Below are positions 6,261 through 12,484 of a stretch of DNA of 12,484 bases, one piece after another (position 1 is the first letter of the stretch; each line of letters starts with the position of its first letter). Under the pieces are notes generated by a model. It was not told the DNA's origin. It worked only from the letters and a program-made list of their open reading frames with translations, and did not search any database. This DNA comes from Deltaproteobacteria bacterium (GTDB taxonomy: Bacteria > Desulfobacterota_B > Binatia > UBA9968): assembly GCA_016193385.1 (NCBI GenBank), contig JACPSF010000436.1:1-12484 (forward strand), in the 5' to 3' direction. Made by a program: the position numbers and the translations under genes.

Positions 6261-8567
6261 TTACGTGCCGGAGGATTCCTTGGCGTGCAACGCACGCCAC
6301 ACCCTGGGGGGCGTAAGCGGAAGATCGTAGAAGCGAATGCCCACGGCATTGGCCACGGCATTGCCGATCGCGGAGGCCACGGGGAGAAGACCGCCCTCAC
6401 CCATGCCTTTAGCGCCGAAAGGCCCGGGCCCGTTGCGGTTCTCAATCAGAAAGGAATGAAACTCATCCGGCAGGTGGCGGAACGTAGGCACCCGGTAGTC
6501 GATCAGGTTCGGGTTTAGGAGCTGTCCGTCCTGATAGATCATCTCCTCGTACAGAGTATGGCCGATCCCGAAAAGGACGCCGCCTTCGTCCTGGCCTTCG
6601 CACTGCATCGGGTTGATAGCCTTTCCAACATCCGACGCGGAGACATACTTGAGCAAGCGTATCACGCCTGTCTCCGGATCTACCTCCACCTCGGCCCCAC
6701 CCCAACCTACCTCCCAGAAAGTCGTGGGGGATCCTAGGAGAGCGCGCTTGCTCTTTTTGTCCCGGTAAAGCCCTTTGCCGATGAACTCGCCCGCTCTGCT
6801 GCCGAAATAATCCGCGATGATTTTATTATAGGGAACTCCCTTTCCCTTCGAGCCGTGGACCTTTCCCGCTTTGAGTGTCAGCCGGTCTACTTTTTCTCCC
6901 ATCACCTTGGCGGCGGCTTGAAGGAGCTGTTTCTTGACGTCCTGCGCCGCCCGCTGCACGGCGAGCCCCATGACGGTCGTGGAGCTGCTGGCGCTGGTCG
7001 ATACGTCGTACGGCGTGACGTCCGTATCGAGCTCGGCCACGGCGATCTGATCCAGGCTCAAGGCCAGCTCCTCGGCCACCACCTGGCTCAAGGCCGTGCG
7101 CGGACCCTGCCCAACCTCCACCGTTCCGGTCAGCAAAACCGCGCTGCCGTCAGACGACATCTTCACCGTAGCGCCTGCGATCTTGAAGGTCCCGCCCGCA
7201 TCCTTGATGCAGCACGCCAGCCCTTTGCCACGGTAAGGTTTGGTCGGCTTGTGTTTCCAATCGAGCGCCCGCGCTACCTTGAGCAGGCCCTCCTTCAGGT
7301 CGCAATCCACGGGGGTGTCCCCCGGGGTGTACTCTTCGCCTTTTTTCAGCAGATTCTTGAGCCGCAATTCCAGAGCGTCGATGCCCAATCGCTCGGCGAT
7401 CAAATCCATCTGTGATTCGTACGCCCAGGTGACCTGGACCGAGCCGAAGCCGCGGAAAGCCCCGGCGGGAACCGTGTTGGTGTAGACCCCATGCGCCTCC
7501 ACCTTGACCTGTGGGATGCGGTAGGGGCCCAGCGCGCGATAGCCCGCCTTTTGCGTTACGCGCGGGCCGGCATCGGCATAGGCGCCCGTATCCATGTAAA
7601 TTTCGCATTCTCTGGCCAACAGACGCCCGTCGCGGGTCACCCCGGTCTTGATGCGGACGCGCGCCGGATGGCGGGTGATGGTTTTAAAACTCTCCTCCAC
7701 GCTGAGCGCCAGCTTCACGGGACGGCGGGCTTTCCAAGAGAGCGCCGCGGCAATCGGCTCGGTCTTTACGTAGAGCTTTCCGCCGTAACCGCCGCCCACG
7801 TAAGGGACGATCACCCGGACTCGACTCAAAGGGAGTTTGAACATGGCGGCCAGATGGTCGCGCAAGTTGAAAGGATCCTGGCAAGAGGTCCAAACCATGA
7901 GCCGGCCGTCCTGGAAATGGGCGATGCTTACGTGAGGCTCCAGGGAGTAGTGCTGGACCTTGGGGAAGCGGAAAACGTCCTCGAACACGCAATCCGACTT
8001 CTCGAACCCCGTTGCCACGTCGCCCTGACCGTAGCCGAAATAATAGCAGACGTTCGTTCCCTTGAACCTTTCCGGCGCGCCATACCGGACGCCCCGCAGC
8101 TCGGCCTTGACGGATTCGGTCTCATGGACTAAAGGCGCGCCCGGCGCGATGGCCTCCTCGATGCTCGTCACCGGCGGCAGCTCTTCGTACTCCACATCGA
8201 TCAGCCCTAACGCCTCCTCGGCGGTACCCTCGTTCACCGCGAGCACGGCGGCGACCGGATCGCCCACGTACCTCACCTTATCCACGGCGACGATCGATTG
8301 ATCTTTATAGGTGGCGCCGTAGCGGTAATTGAGGCTCCGGATGTCGTCGCGCGTGAGAACGGTCAGGACTCCGGGCAAGCCCTCGGCCTTGCGGGCATCG
8401 ACCCTGACGAGCCGGGCGTGGGGCATAGAGCTGCGTAAAACCTTGGCAAAGGCCATCCCGGGAAGCTCGAGGTCGCCCGTATACACGGCCTTCCCTGTAA
8501 CCTTCTCGATGCCGTCCATGCGTGCGGCAGAAGTGCCTGCAACCTCGAGCATCTGACTGGCCTTCAT
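6261..8567 (-). CDS. Xanthine dehydrogenase-family molybdopterin-binding large subunit
   Basis: A full-length 768-residue molybdenum hydroxylase large subunit, which hydroxylates aromatic heterocycles, aldehydes or thioester-activated ring substrates with water as the oxygen source. The N-terminal a/b hammerhead is residues ~20-135 (GIEKVTGKAVYTGDLELPG). The cofactor-binding part has PYVGGGYGGK (255-264), AGAFRGFGS (368-376) and VEVGQG (483-488, Gln487). The catalytic glutamate is Glu724 in GAKGMGEGG (718-726). All the core motifs are intact, so it should be active. The family needs electron-transfer partners, a [2Fe-2S] subunit and an FAD subunit; neither is fused nor present in the window. 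There is no N-terminal signal, so it is cytoplasmic. GAGAGGTAGAGG lies just before the ATG. The context of UbiD and LigAB-like genes points to an aromatic or heteroaromatic substrate rather than purines, but that is inference. Confidence 0.95.
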   Translation of the reverse strand: MKASQMLEVAGTSAARMDGIEKVTGKAVYTGDLELPGMAFAKVLRSSMPHARLVRVDARKAEGLPGVLTVLTRDDIRSLNYRYGATYKDQSIVAVDKVRYVGDPVAAVLAVNEGTAEEALGLIDVEYEELPPVTSIEEAIAPGAPLVHETESVKAELRGVRYGAPERFKGTNVCYYFGYGQGDVATGFEKSDCVFEDVFRFPKVQHYSLEPHVSIAHFQDGRLMVWTSCQDPFNLRDHLAAMFKLPLSRVRVIVPYVGGGYGGKLYVKTEPIAAALSWKARRPVKLALSVEESFKTITRHPARVRIKTGVTRDGRLLARECEIYMDTGAYADAGPRVTQKAGYRALGPYRIPQVKVEAHGVYTNTVPAGAFRGFGSVQVTWAYESQMDLIAERLGIDALELRLKNLLKKGEEYTPGDTPVDCDLKEGLLKVARALDWKHKPTKPYRGKGLACCIKDAGGTFKIAGATVKMSSDGSAVLLTGTVEVGQGPRTALSQVVAEELALSLDQIAVAELDTDVTPYDVSTSASSSTTVMGLAVQRAAQDVKKQLLQAAAKVMGEKVDRLTLKAGKVHGSKGKGVPYNKIIADYFGSRAGEFIGKGLYRDKKSKRALLGSPTTFWEVGWGGAEVEVDPETGVIRLLKYVSASDVGKAINPMQCEGQDEGGVLFGIGHTLYEEMIYQDGQLLNPNLIDYRVPTFRHLPDEFHSFLIENRNGPGPFGAKGMGEGGLLPVASAIGNAVANAVGIRFYDLPLTPPRVWRALHAKESSGT

Positions 8568-8812
8568 CCTCTACCTCTCAGCTTAACCGGCGTGTCCCAC
8601 GACCCCTTCACCCATTCGCCGACAGTTCTGAGGAGGCGAGGAAGAGAGCCGCAGGCACAGGAGCGCGACGGTCGAAGACTTTTTGGCTCATGGCAATCTG
8701 CTGCGAAAATTCCCCGGCGGACGCTATTAGCTAGGGAGTCCGACGACCTCCTCAAGGCACTGGCCCATTGCCTGCGGCTGGAAGACTCGTCTCCGAGGAA
8801 CTGAAAAATCAC
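8564..8812 (-). CDS. Uncertain 82-aa ORF bridging zinc-ribbon and Mo-hydroxylase genes
   Basis: A frame with a GTG start at 8812-8810 overlaps the zinc-ribbon stop by 4 nt (GTGA), and its TGA overlaps the Mo-hydroxylase start by 4 nt (ATGA). That double overlap is the classic form of coupled genes and is the main argument for it. Against it: the product (starting MIFQFLGDESSSRRQW) is Ser/Arg-rich with no recognisable domain, lacks hydrophobic-core patterning, and a competing plus-strand frame of similar length covers the same bases. GTG has only AAGATAAGAAA before it, a poor ribosome site. More likely non-coding than coding. Confidence 0.25.
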   Translation of the reverse strand: MIFQFLGDESSSRRQWASALRRSSDSLANSVRRGIFAADCHEPKSLRPSRSCACGSLPRLLRTVGEWVKGSWDTPVKLRGRG

Positions 8813-8955
8813 TTTCTTATCTTCGGACTGTCTTTTTCGGGAAAATAGAGATCACAGAAGGGACAGTGAAAATCCATCCCCGACCCCAACAGGTGGGGGT
8901 TGATCACAAAGATCTGTTTGCATTTCGGACACGACACTTCTACTGCTTGGCCCAT
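8809..8955 (-). CDS. Small zinc-ribbon protein, 48 aa
   Basis: A 48-residue gene found by reading the minus strand after the UbiD stop: ATG at 8955, TGA at 8811-8809, with GAGG at a proper distance before the start. The protein has two CxxC knuckles, Cys9/Cys12 (VSCPKCKQIFVINP) and Cys31/Cys34 (DFHCPFCDLYFPEK), 18 residues apart, with an intervening HLLGSGMD turn. The pattern resembles MJ0042-type zinc-ribbon fingers, so it should bind one Zn(II). It starts 86 nt after the UbiD gene on the same strand. Some UbiD-type hydroxyarylic acid decarboxylases (VdcBCD, LpdBCD) have a small D subunit that also carries paired cysteines; this protein is not obviously homologous but could play a comparable part. 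A redox, chaperone or regulatory role is also possible. Confidence 0.8.
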   Translation of the reverse strand: MGQAVEVSCPKCKQIFVINPHLLGSGMDFHCPFCDLYFPEKDSPKIRK

Positions 8956-8970
8956 TGTTTTACCTCATCA

Positions 8971-9041
8971 AAACAATTTCCAATTTTAAATTTTTCATTT
9001 TAAATTAAATCTAAAATTCACAATTCAAAATCCAAAATTAA
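8971..9041. repeat. AT-rich heptad-periodic spacer with inverted symmetry
   Basis: Between the UbiD stop and the zinc-ribbon gene the sequence becomes almost wholly A/T, in sharp contrast to its GC-rich surroundings. From 8982 it reads in 7-nt units: first T-rich (AATTTTA, AATTTTT, CATTTTA), then after 9003 A-rich (TCTAAAA, TTCACAA, TTCAAAA, TCCAAAA). The two halves are roughly inverse complements, so the transcript could form a long imperfect AU hairpin. It may act as a processing or attenuation structure or be a remnant of a repeat family. Confidence 0.55.
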
Positions 9042-10487
9042 TCAGCACCAGTACGTCGTCCGGTCGACCGGAATGTGCTGTAAGATCTCTCCCGGAATGT
9101 AGTCCTCCAGCTTGATTCTCTCCATCGCATCGTCCGGGCACTTCGAGACCGGAGAGAAAGGACGGTCGAGCGGCCTTGTGGCGTCGATGATCATCCCTGA
9201 GGTTTTGATCTCATCGACCAACGATGGATCCAAAAAGTTGCCCCGGAACAGGGGCTGGAGGACCGAGACCTGCCGGTGGGGCTGCACCCTCGTCGCCAGC
9301 GCCCAGAGTATGTCGGTCGGGTTGTAGACATCGATGTCATCATCGAAGACGAACACGTTCTTGGTGTGATCGAAGGTCAAGGCGGCTGCCGCAGCGCGTC
9401 CGGGATCTCCCTCGGACATCTTCTTCATCGAGATGAAAACGTTGTAGTGCGCGTGACGTCCCATCTTGCAAACCGCTGTGACCCCCGGAACAGCCTCACG
9501 GCAGCGGCGCAGGTAAGCCCCTTCTCGCGGCAGGTCCATCCACGGCTTGTCCCCCTCCGGGGTGATGACCGATTGGTACATCCCGCCCCTGCGGTAGTTG
9601 ATAGCGCGGACCTCATAGTGCGCGCAGGTCGTATAGCGCTGCGGGCCAAGATAGCCCGGGGCCTCGCCGAATGGGCCTTCCACTACCCTCTTTCCCGGAA
9701 TCAACGCGCCCTCGATGACGATCTCGGCATCAGCCGGGATCAGAAAGTCTTCGCCCCAGGTCTCGGAAGGAGTCAGGCGCAGAGGCTCCTGAAGGTAACC
9801 TCCGATGATATCGAACTCACTGACTTCGAACGGGCCGCTGTAACAAGCCCCCATATGGTAGGCCGGGTGATGCCCCAGGACCGTCGCCACCGGACACTCC
9901 ATGTTGTGGTCCTCATGATCGCGGAAGATCTTCCACAGATGGCGGGGAGAGGCATAAAGCGCGGTCCGGTTTTTCGCCTTCACCTCCATCCTGTGATACG
10001 AGCAGTTATAAATTCCGCTCTTGCGGTCTCTCGTGACCGTGGAAAGCACGATGTAGGGGCCGCCGTCCATATAATGGTGGCGCATGATCGGAAGCTCGAA
10101 GATGTCCACGTCCCTGCCCACCTTCACCACCTCTTTGACCGGCGCGTCTTTCTTAGCCACAATGGCCGGAGGAATGCGATGCTCCTCGCGCTCCAGACAC
10201 ACCTCTGCCATTTGGGTGCGGTTCATCTCCTTCGGCACGCCCAGAGCGATTTGGGTCTTGCGCTGGGAAATCTCACAGTTCATGACGAGCTTGAACTCGC
10301 CCGCCCGCCCATGCAGGTTCAAAGGCCGATCAAAAATCAGAATCGGGAATTTTTTCTCCGCCCCAAGGTGCTTGATGATGGCGGTGACGTCGTAATGAGC
10401 CGGATCAACTTCTTTGGTCACATGGACCACCTCGTTGGGAATTTCTCTCTGGCACTCTTCCAAGAAGCTTCTAAGGCTTTTCGGCAT
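9042..10487 (-). CDS. UbiD-family prFMN-dependent decarboxylase/carboxylase (copy 2)
   Basis: A full-length 481-residue UbiD-family protein. Catalytic and cofactor residues align with Fdc1/UbiD: Asn161 and Arg166 (GIYNCSYHRMEV), His183 (SPRHLWK), Glu224 (VSEFDIIGGYLQEP), and Glu270/Glu275 in VEGPFGEAPGY. The signature FVFDDDIDVYNPTDILWALATR lies near 379-400. I start it at MPKSLRSF (ATG 10487), preceded by TGAGGAGG; an in-frame ATG 42 nt upstream (10529) would add 14 residues but lacks a ribosome site and breaks the usual family N-terminus. It has its own promoter at 10540-10568 and is followed by the zinc ribbon. It is clearly diverged from the UbiD protein at 1360-2775, pointing to a second substrate or the reverse reaction. 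Cytoplasmic; needs UbiX from elsewhere in the genome. Confidence 0.95.
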   Translation of the reverse strand: MPKSLRSFLEECQREIPNEVVHVTKEVDPAHYDVTAIIKHLGAEKKFPILIFDRPLNLHGRAGEFKLVMNCEISQRKTQIALGVPKEMNRTQMAEVCLEREEHRIPPAIVAKKDAPVKEVVKVGRDVDIFELPIMRHHYMDGGPYIVLSTVTRDRKSGIYNCSYHRMEVKAKNRTALYASPRHLWKIFRDHEDHNMECPVATVLGHHPAYHMGACYSGPFEVSEFDIIGGYLQEPLRLTPSETWGEDFLIPADAEIVIEGALIPGKRVVEGPFGEAPGYLGPQRYTTCAHYEVRAINYRRGGMYQSVITPEGDKPWMDLPREGAYLRRCREAVPGVTAVCKMGRHAHYNVFISMKKMSEGDPGRAAAAALTFDHTKNVFVFDDDIDVYNPTDILWALATRVQPHRQVSVLQPLFRGNFLDPSLVDEIKTSGMIIDATRPLDRPFSPVSKCPDDAMERIKLEDYIPGEILQHIPVDRTTYWC

Positions 10488-10510
10488 GAAGCCCTCCTCA
10501 ACCATGAATT

Positions 10511-10526
10511 CGCAGATTAAACTGCG
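10511..10526. promoter_or_regulatory. Inverted repeat in the leader of the second ubiD-like gene
   Basis: CGCAG-ATTAAA-CTGCG forms a perfect 5-bp-arm inverted repeat in the 5' leader, just downstream of the predicted start site and upstream of the ribosome site. It could be an operator half-site pair or a small leader hairpin. Short enough to occur by chance. Confidence 0.3.
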
Positions 10527-10539
10527 CAAGGGTTAAAAT

Positions 10540-10568
10540 TTTTTACGCAATCTCCCCGGGGTTGTCAA
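10540..10568 (-). promoter_or_regulatory. Sigma70-type promoter of the second ubiD-like gene
   Basis: On the minus strand a perfect TTGACA (10568-10563) precedes TAAAAA (10545-10540) with exactly 17 nt between. The -10 matches consensus at four of six positions in an AT-rich patch. Transcription would start near 10533, giving a leader of about 45 nt before the ATG at 10487. It sits in the 116-nt gap after the binding-protein gene, so the block has at least one internal promoter. Confidence 0.6.
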
Positions 10569-10585
10569 CCTATGAAGAAAGACCA

Positions 10586-10600
10586 CGCCTTTGAGCGGCG
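10586..10600 (-). terminator. Weak hairpin after the binding-protein gene
   Basis: On the minus strand CGCC-GCTCAAA-GGCG is followed by TGGTCTTTCTTC just downstream of the stop at 10604. The 4-bp stem and interrupted T-run make only a weak terminator, which may allow partial read-through into the ubiD-like gene. Confidence 0.25.
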
Positions 10601-10603
10601 AGC

Positions 10604-11551
10604 CTATTTTCCGCCTAAAAGCTTCATGTAAGATCGGTCGACCAGATCATCCACGGAAAGTTTTTTCTTGATCCTGCCGCTTTCAAATTCCTGCTCGATG
10701 ACGACAGGAATCGCCTTTTCAGCGATTTTTCCGTCGAGCGGAAAAGAGTCGCGGTACTGGGTATAACCTGCGGGGCCATAGGCCGGGTCCATCTTGACGT
10801 ACTTCCGGATCGCCTTCAGGGCATCCTCCCGGTTCTCCAGAGTATGCTTGACGCTCTTTTGATAAGCGCGCAGGAACTTGATCGCCTGCGGCTTTTCTTT
10901 GGCCAGCCATGACTCGCGCGCGGCAAAAGTCTCGTAAGGCCACTCCGGAAAGATTTCCTTGAGATCGAAGAGTTGAATATAGCCTTGGGATTTGGCTATC
11001 TCAGTAACCGGGAACCAAACCACGGTGGCATCGACCCCGCCTGCCGAAAGCGCAGCGAAGCGGGCCGGGGTGCTGCCGATCTGAAGGATCGTGACCTCCT
11101 TGGGATTGATACCGAAATGATGCAGCGTTGCGCGCGTGAGATAATCGGTCAGGGAGCCAAACCGGCTGATGGCAAATCTCTTGCCCTTGGCCTCCTTCAT
11201 CGATTTGAAATTGGGCTGAGAGTAGAGCTGAAACGGCATCAGATTACAGATGCCCCAGAAGTTCGTGACGTCCACCCCGGCCGCCTTACCCCCGATGGTC
11301 TCGACGAAAGCGCTCCCCATAATTTGCACATCGCCGCCGATCAGGGCCTGGAGATTGGTCGCCCCGGCGTTGAACATGACCAAAAGGACGTCCAACCCTT
11401 CCTCCTTGAAGAAACCCTTCTCCTGAGCCACGTACACCGGCAAGAACGCCAGGTTCACGGAGGAGAGACCCACGATAATTCTCCCCTGGGCCGCGAGCGG
11501 GAAAATAAGACTCGAGAGCAGAAGAAGTAATCCCAACTTTACCTTTCGCAT
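10604..11551 (-). CDS. Secreted NMT1/SsuA-like ABC transporter substrate-binding protein
   Basis: A 315-residue periplasmic binding protein of the nitrate/sulfonate/taurine type. A Sec signal peptide is clear: MRKVK, a leucine-rich core (LGLLLLLSSLIFPL), then a likely cut after AAQG near residue 22; there is no lipobox. The mature protein begins IIVGLSSVNLAFLPVYVAQE, typical of the family, followed by GFFKEEGLDVLLVMF, then GKRFAISRFGSLTDYLTR at the second lobe and LSAGGVDATVVWFP at the ligand side. GAGGAGGT lies just before the ATG. No permease or ATPase gene is in the window, so it must pair with components encoded elsewhere or act with a shared system. It follows the dipeptidase-family gene by 19 nt and is likely cotranscribed with it, delivering the pathway's substrate. 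Confidence 0.92.
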   Translation of the reverse strand: MRKVKLGLLLLLSSLIFPLAAQGRIIVGLSSVNLAFLPVYVAQEKGFFKEEGLDVLLVMFNAGATNLQALIGGDVQIMGSAFVETIGGKAAGVDVTNFWGICNLMPFQLYSQPNFKSMKEAKGKRFAISRFGSLTDYLTRATLHHFGINPKEVTILQIGSTPARFAALSAGGVDATVVWFPVTEIAKSQGYIQLFDLKEIFPEWPYETFAARESWLAKEKPQAIKFLRAYQKSVKHTLENREDALKAIRKYVKMDPAYGPAGYTQYRDSFPLDGKIAEKAIPVVIEQEFESGRIKKKLSVDDLVDRSYMKLLGGK

Positions 11552-11570
11552 GCGACCTCCTCAGAAAAAT

Positions 11571-12484
11571 TTATAAGATCGACTGCTCGGGAAGGATCTT
11601 CTTGAGGACCCGGAGATAGTTCCCCCCCAGGATCCGGGCGATCTCACTTTCATGGTATCCGCGCCGAATCAGCCCCTCGACGAGCTTGGGTAAATCCTCG
11701 ACCTCTTCAAAGTCTTTGATAAGCTCGGGCTCATGCAGCGGATGGTGTTGATCCTTGAGCGTGCGGGGCCCGTCGTATTTGACGAAATCGAGCCCCAGGG
11801 CAACATGCTCCACACCCACGAGCTTCACCATGTAGTCCAGGTGGTGCAAGAGATCTTCCAGGGCAGCGCCTTTCTTGGTCACGCGCGCCGGCAAGGCCAG
11901 AATGCCCACCAGGCCGCCTTGGGCGGCAATCGCCTTAATCTGGTCGTCGGCGAGGTTACGCGGGTTGTCCAGCATGCCGCAGGCATTGGCGTGACTTACG
12001 ATCAAAGGGGCCTCGGCCGCCTCCAAAGCCTGGAAGAAGCCTTCGCGGTTGATATGAGCCAGATCGACCACCATCCCCAAACGGTTCATCTCCCGGATCA
12101 CCTCGACACCGAAGCGGGTCAGCCCCCCTTTGGTGCGGTTCTCCCAGACTCCGTCACCCAGCTCGTTGCGAAAGTTCCACGTGAGCTGCATCGAACGGAG
12201 TCCCAGGCGGTAGAAGTTCCTGAGCTGGCGGATGCTCCCCTGAAGCGGCATCCCTCCCTCGAAGTGGAGCAGGAAGGAGATATTGCCGGGACGCGCTGCC
12301 TCCGGGAGGTCCGCGCGCGTCTTGATCAGCGAGATCATCCCCTCGGATTTGGGCGCCTCTTCGAGAAACATGTCGATATTCTCCAGGGCGGTCTCAAGAT
12401 ACCTTCCGGTGTTCTGCGAGTGCGAATAGGAGTCGCCGCTGATCGCGTAGACCGAGATATTGATCCCGTCCCTGATCAGCCTGG
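11571..12484 (-). CDS. Membrane-dipeptidase (renal dipeptidase)-family metallohydrolase, 5' end outside window
   Basis: The frame is open to the right edge: 303 residues are seen, beginning RLIRDGINISVYAISGDSYS, so the true start lies beyond 12484 and an internal ATG at 12371 is not the start. Family landmarks, numbered from the first residue seen: Glu75 in HFEGGMP (bridging metal ligand), QLTWNFRNELGDG, His143 (VDLAHINREGF), His164 (IVSHANA), Arg175 (NPRNLADDQI) and Asp232 (GLDFVKYDG), ending in ILGGNYLRVLKKIL. The N-terminal HxD metal site would be in the missing part. These di-zinc enzymes usually cleave dipeptides, but relatives act on other amides and lactones. Directly upstream of a binding protein in a catabolic block, it may release an acid from an amide conjugate; that is inference. 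Confidence 0.9.
   Translation of the reverse strand, partial: RLIRDGINISVYAISGDSYSHSQNTGRYLETALENIDMFLEEAPKSEGMISLIKTRADLPEAARPGNISFLLHFEGGMPLQGSIRQLRNFYRLGLRSMQLTWNFRNELGDGVWENRTKGGLTRFGVEVIREMNRLGMVVDLAHINREGFFQALEAAEAPLIVSHANACGMLDNPRNLADDQIKAIAAQGGLVGILALPARVTKKGAALEDLLHHLDYMVKLVGVEHVALGLDFVKYDGPRTLKDQHHPLHEPELIKDFEEVEDLPKLVEGLIRRGYHESEIARILGGNYLRVLKKILPEQSIL

Noticed and set aside
5314..6330. 338-codon plus-strand open frame opposite the 5002-6048 gene
   Set aside because: Antisense shadow: the minus-strand protein shows clear family motifs and a strong ribosome site, this one shows neither.
6855..8132. Plus-strand frames of 186 and 213 codons opposite the Mo-hydroxylase gene
   Set aside because: Shadows of a gene with intact molybdopterin-binding motifs; sequences look random and charge-biased.
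9276..10520. 414-codon plus-strand open frame opposite the second ubiD-like gene
   Set aside because: It mirrors a gene with all UbiD motifs intact; its translation is Arg/His/Val-rich without domain features, as expected for an antisense shadow in GC-rich DNA.
10488..10529. Upstream ATG adding 14 residues to the second UbiD protein
   Set aside because: No ribosome site before it, while TGAGGAGG stands directly before the inner ATG, which also gives the usual family N-terminus.
12369..12371. ATG as the start of the dipeptidase-family gene
   Set aside because: The frame continues upstream to the window edge and family-like sequence precedes it; the start is outside the window.

Overview
The window looks like a chromosomal catabolic region from an uncultivated, moderately GC-rich bacterium. 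The gene mix fits soil or groundwater lineages often filed under Deltaproteobacteria, Binatota, Tectomicrobia or NC10: UbiD-like decarboxylases, a molybdenum hydroxylase large subunit, orphan NMT1-type binding proteins, LigA/LigB-like ring-cleavage subunits and a membrane-dipeptidase-family hydrolase. This placement is an inference from gene content only. No rRNA, tRNA, CRISPR array, transposase or integrase was seen.

Layout. Positions 1-753 (minus) hold a partial AbiEi-type antitoxin-like regulator with a well-formed promoter and inverted repeats. Positions 754-1359 are otherwise a non-coding divergent region. Two plus-strand genes follow: a UbiD-family decarboxylase (1360-2775) and an alpha/beta hydrolase (2946-3737), each preceded by a short ORF with a good Shine-Dalgarno that overlaps the gene start. 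A hairpin at 3810-3830 lies between these and a long minus-strand block that fills the rest of the window. In order of transcription (right to left) the block contains: a dipeptidase-family metallohydrolase (partial), a secreted NMT1/SsuA-like binding protein, a second UbiD-family protein, a 48-residue zinc ribbon missed by long-ORF searches, an uncertain 82-residue ORF, a xanthine-dehydrogenase-type molybdopterin subunit, a second binding-protein-like gene with no signal peptide, a LigA-like small subunit and a LigB-like large subunit.

Together the genes suggest uptake and breakdown of an aromatic or heteroaromatic carboxylate. A binding protein captures the substrate, a metallohydrolase may release it from an amide or ester, the molybdenum hydroxylase hydroxylates the ring, prFMN-dependent UbiD enzymes remove (or add) carboxyl groups, a LigAB-type enzyme opens the ring, and the alpha/beta hydrolase processes a product. 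The substrate cannot be read from sequence. Parts normally required are absent from the window: UbiX, the FAD and [2Fe-2S] subunits of the Mo hydroxylase, and ABC permease and ATPase.

Most worth a second look: the LigB-like protein keeps its metal ligands but has serine where the family has its second catalytic histidine; the small zinc ribbon lies beside a UbiD gene, recalling the small D subunits of multi-subunit hydroxyarylic acid decarboxylases; the binding-protein fold gene inside the enzyme block has no export signal; and an AT-rich heptad-periodic palindromic spacer separates ubiD from the zinc ribbon.
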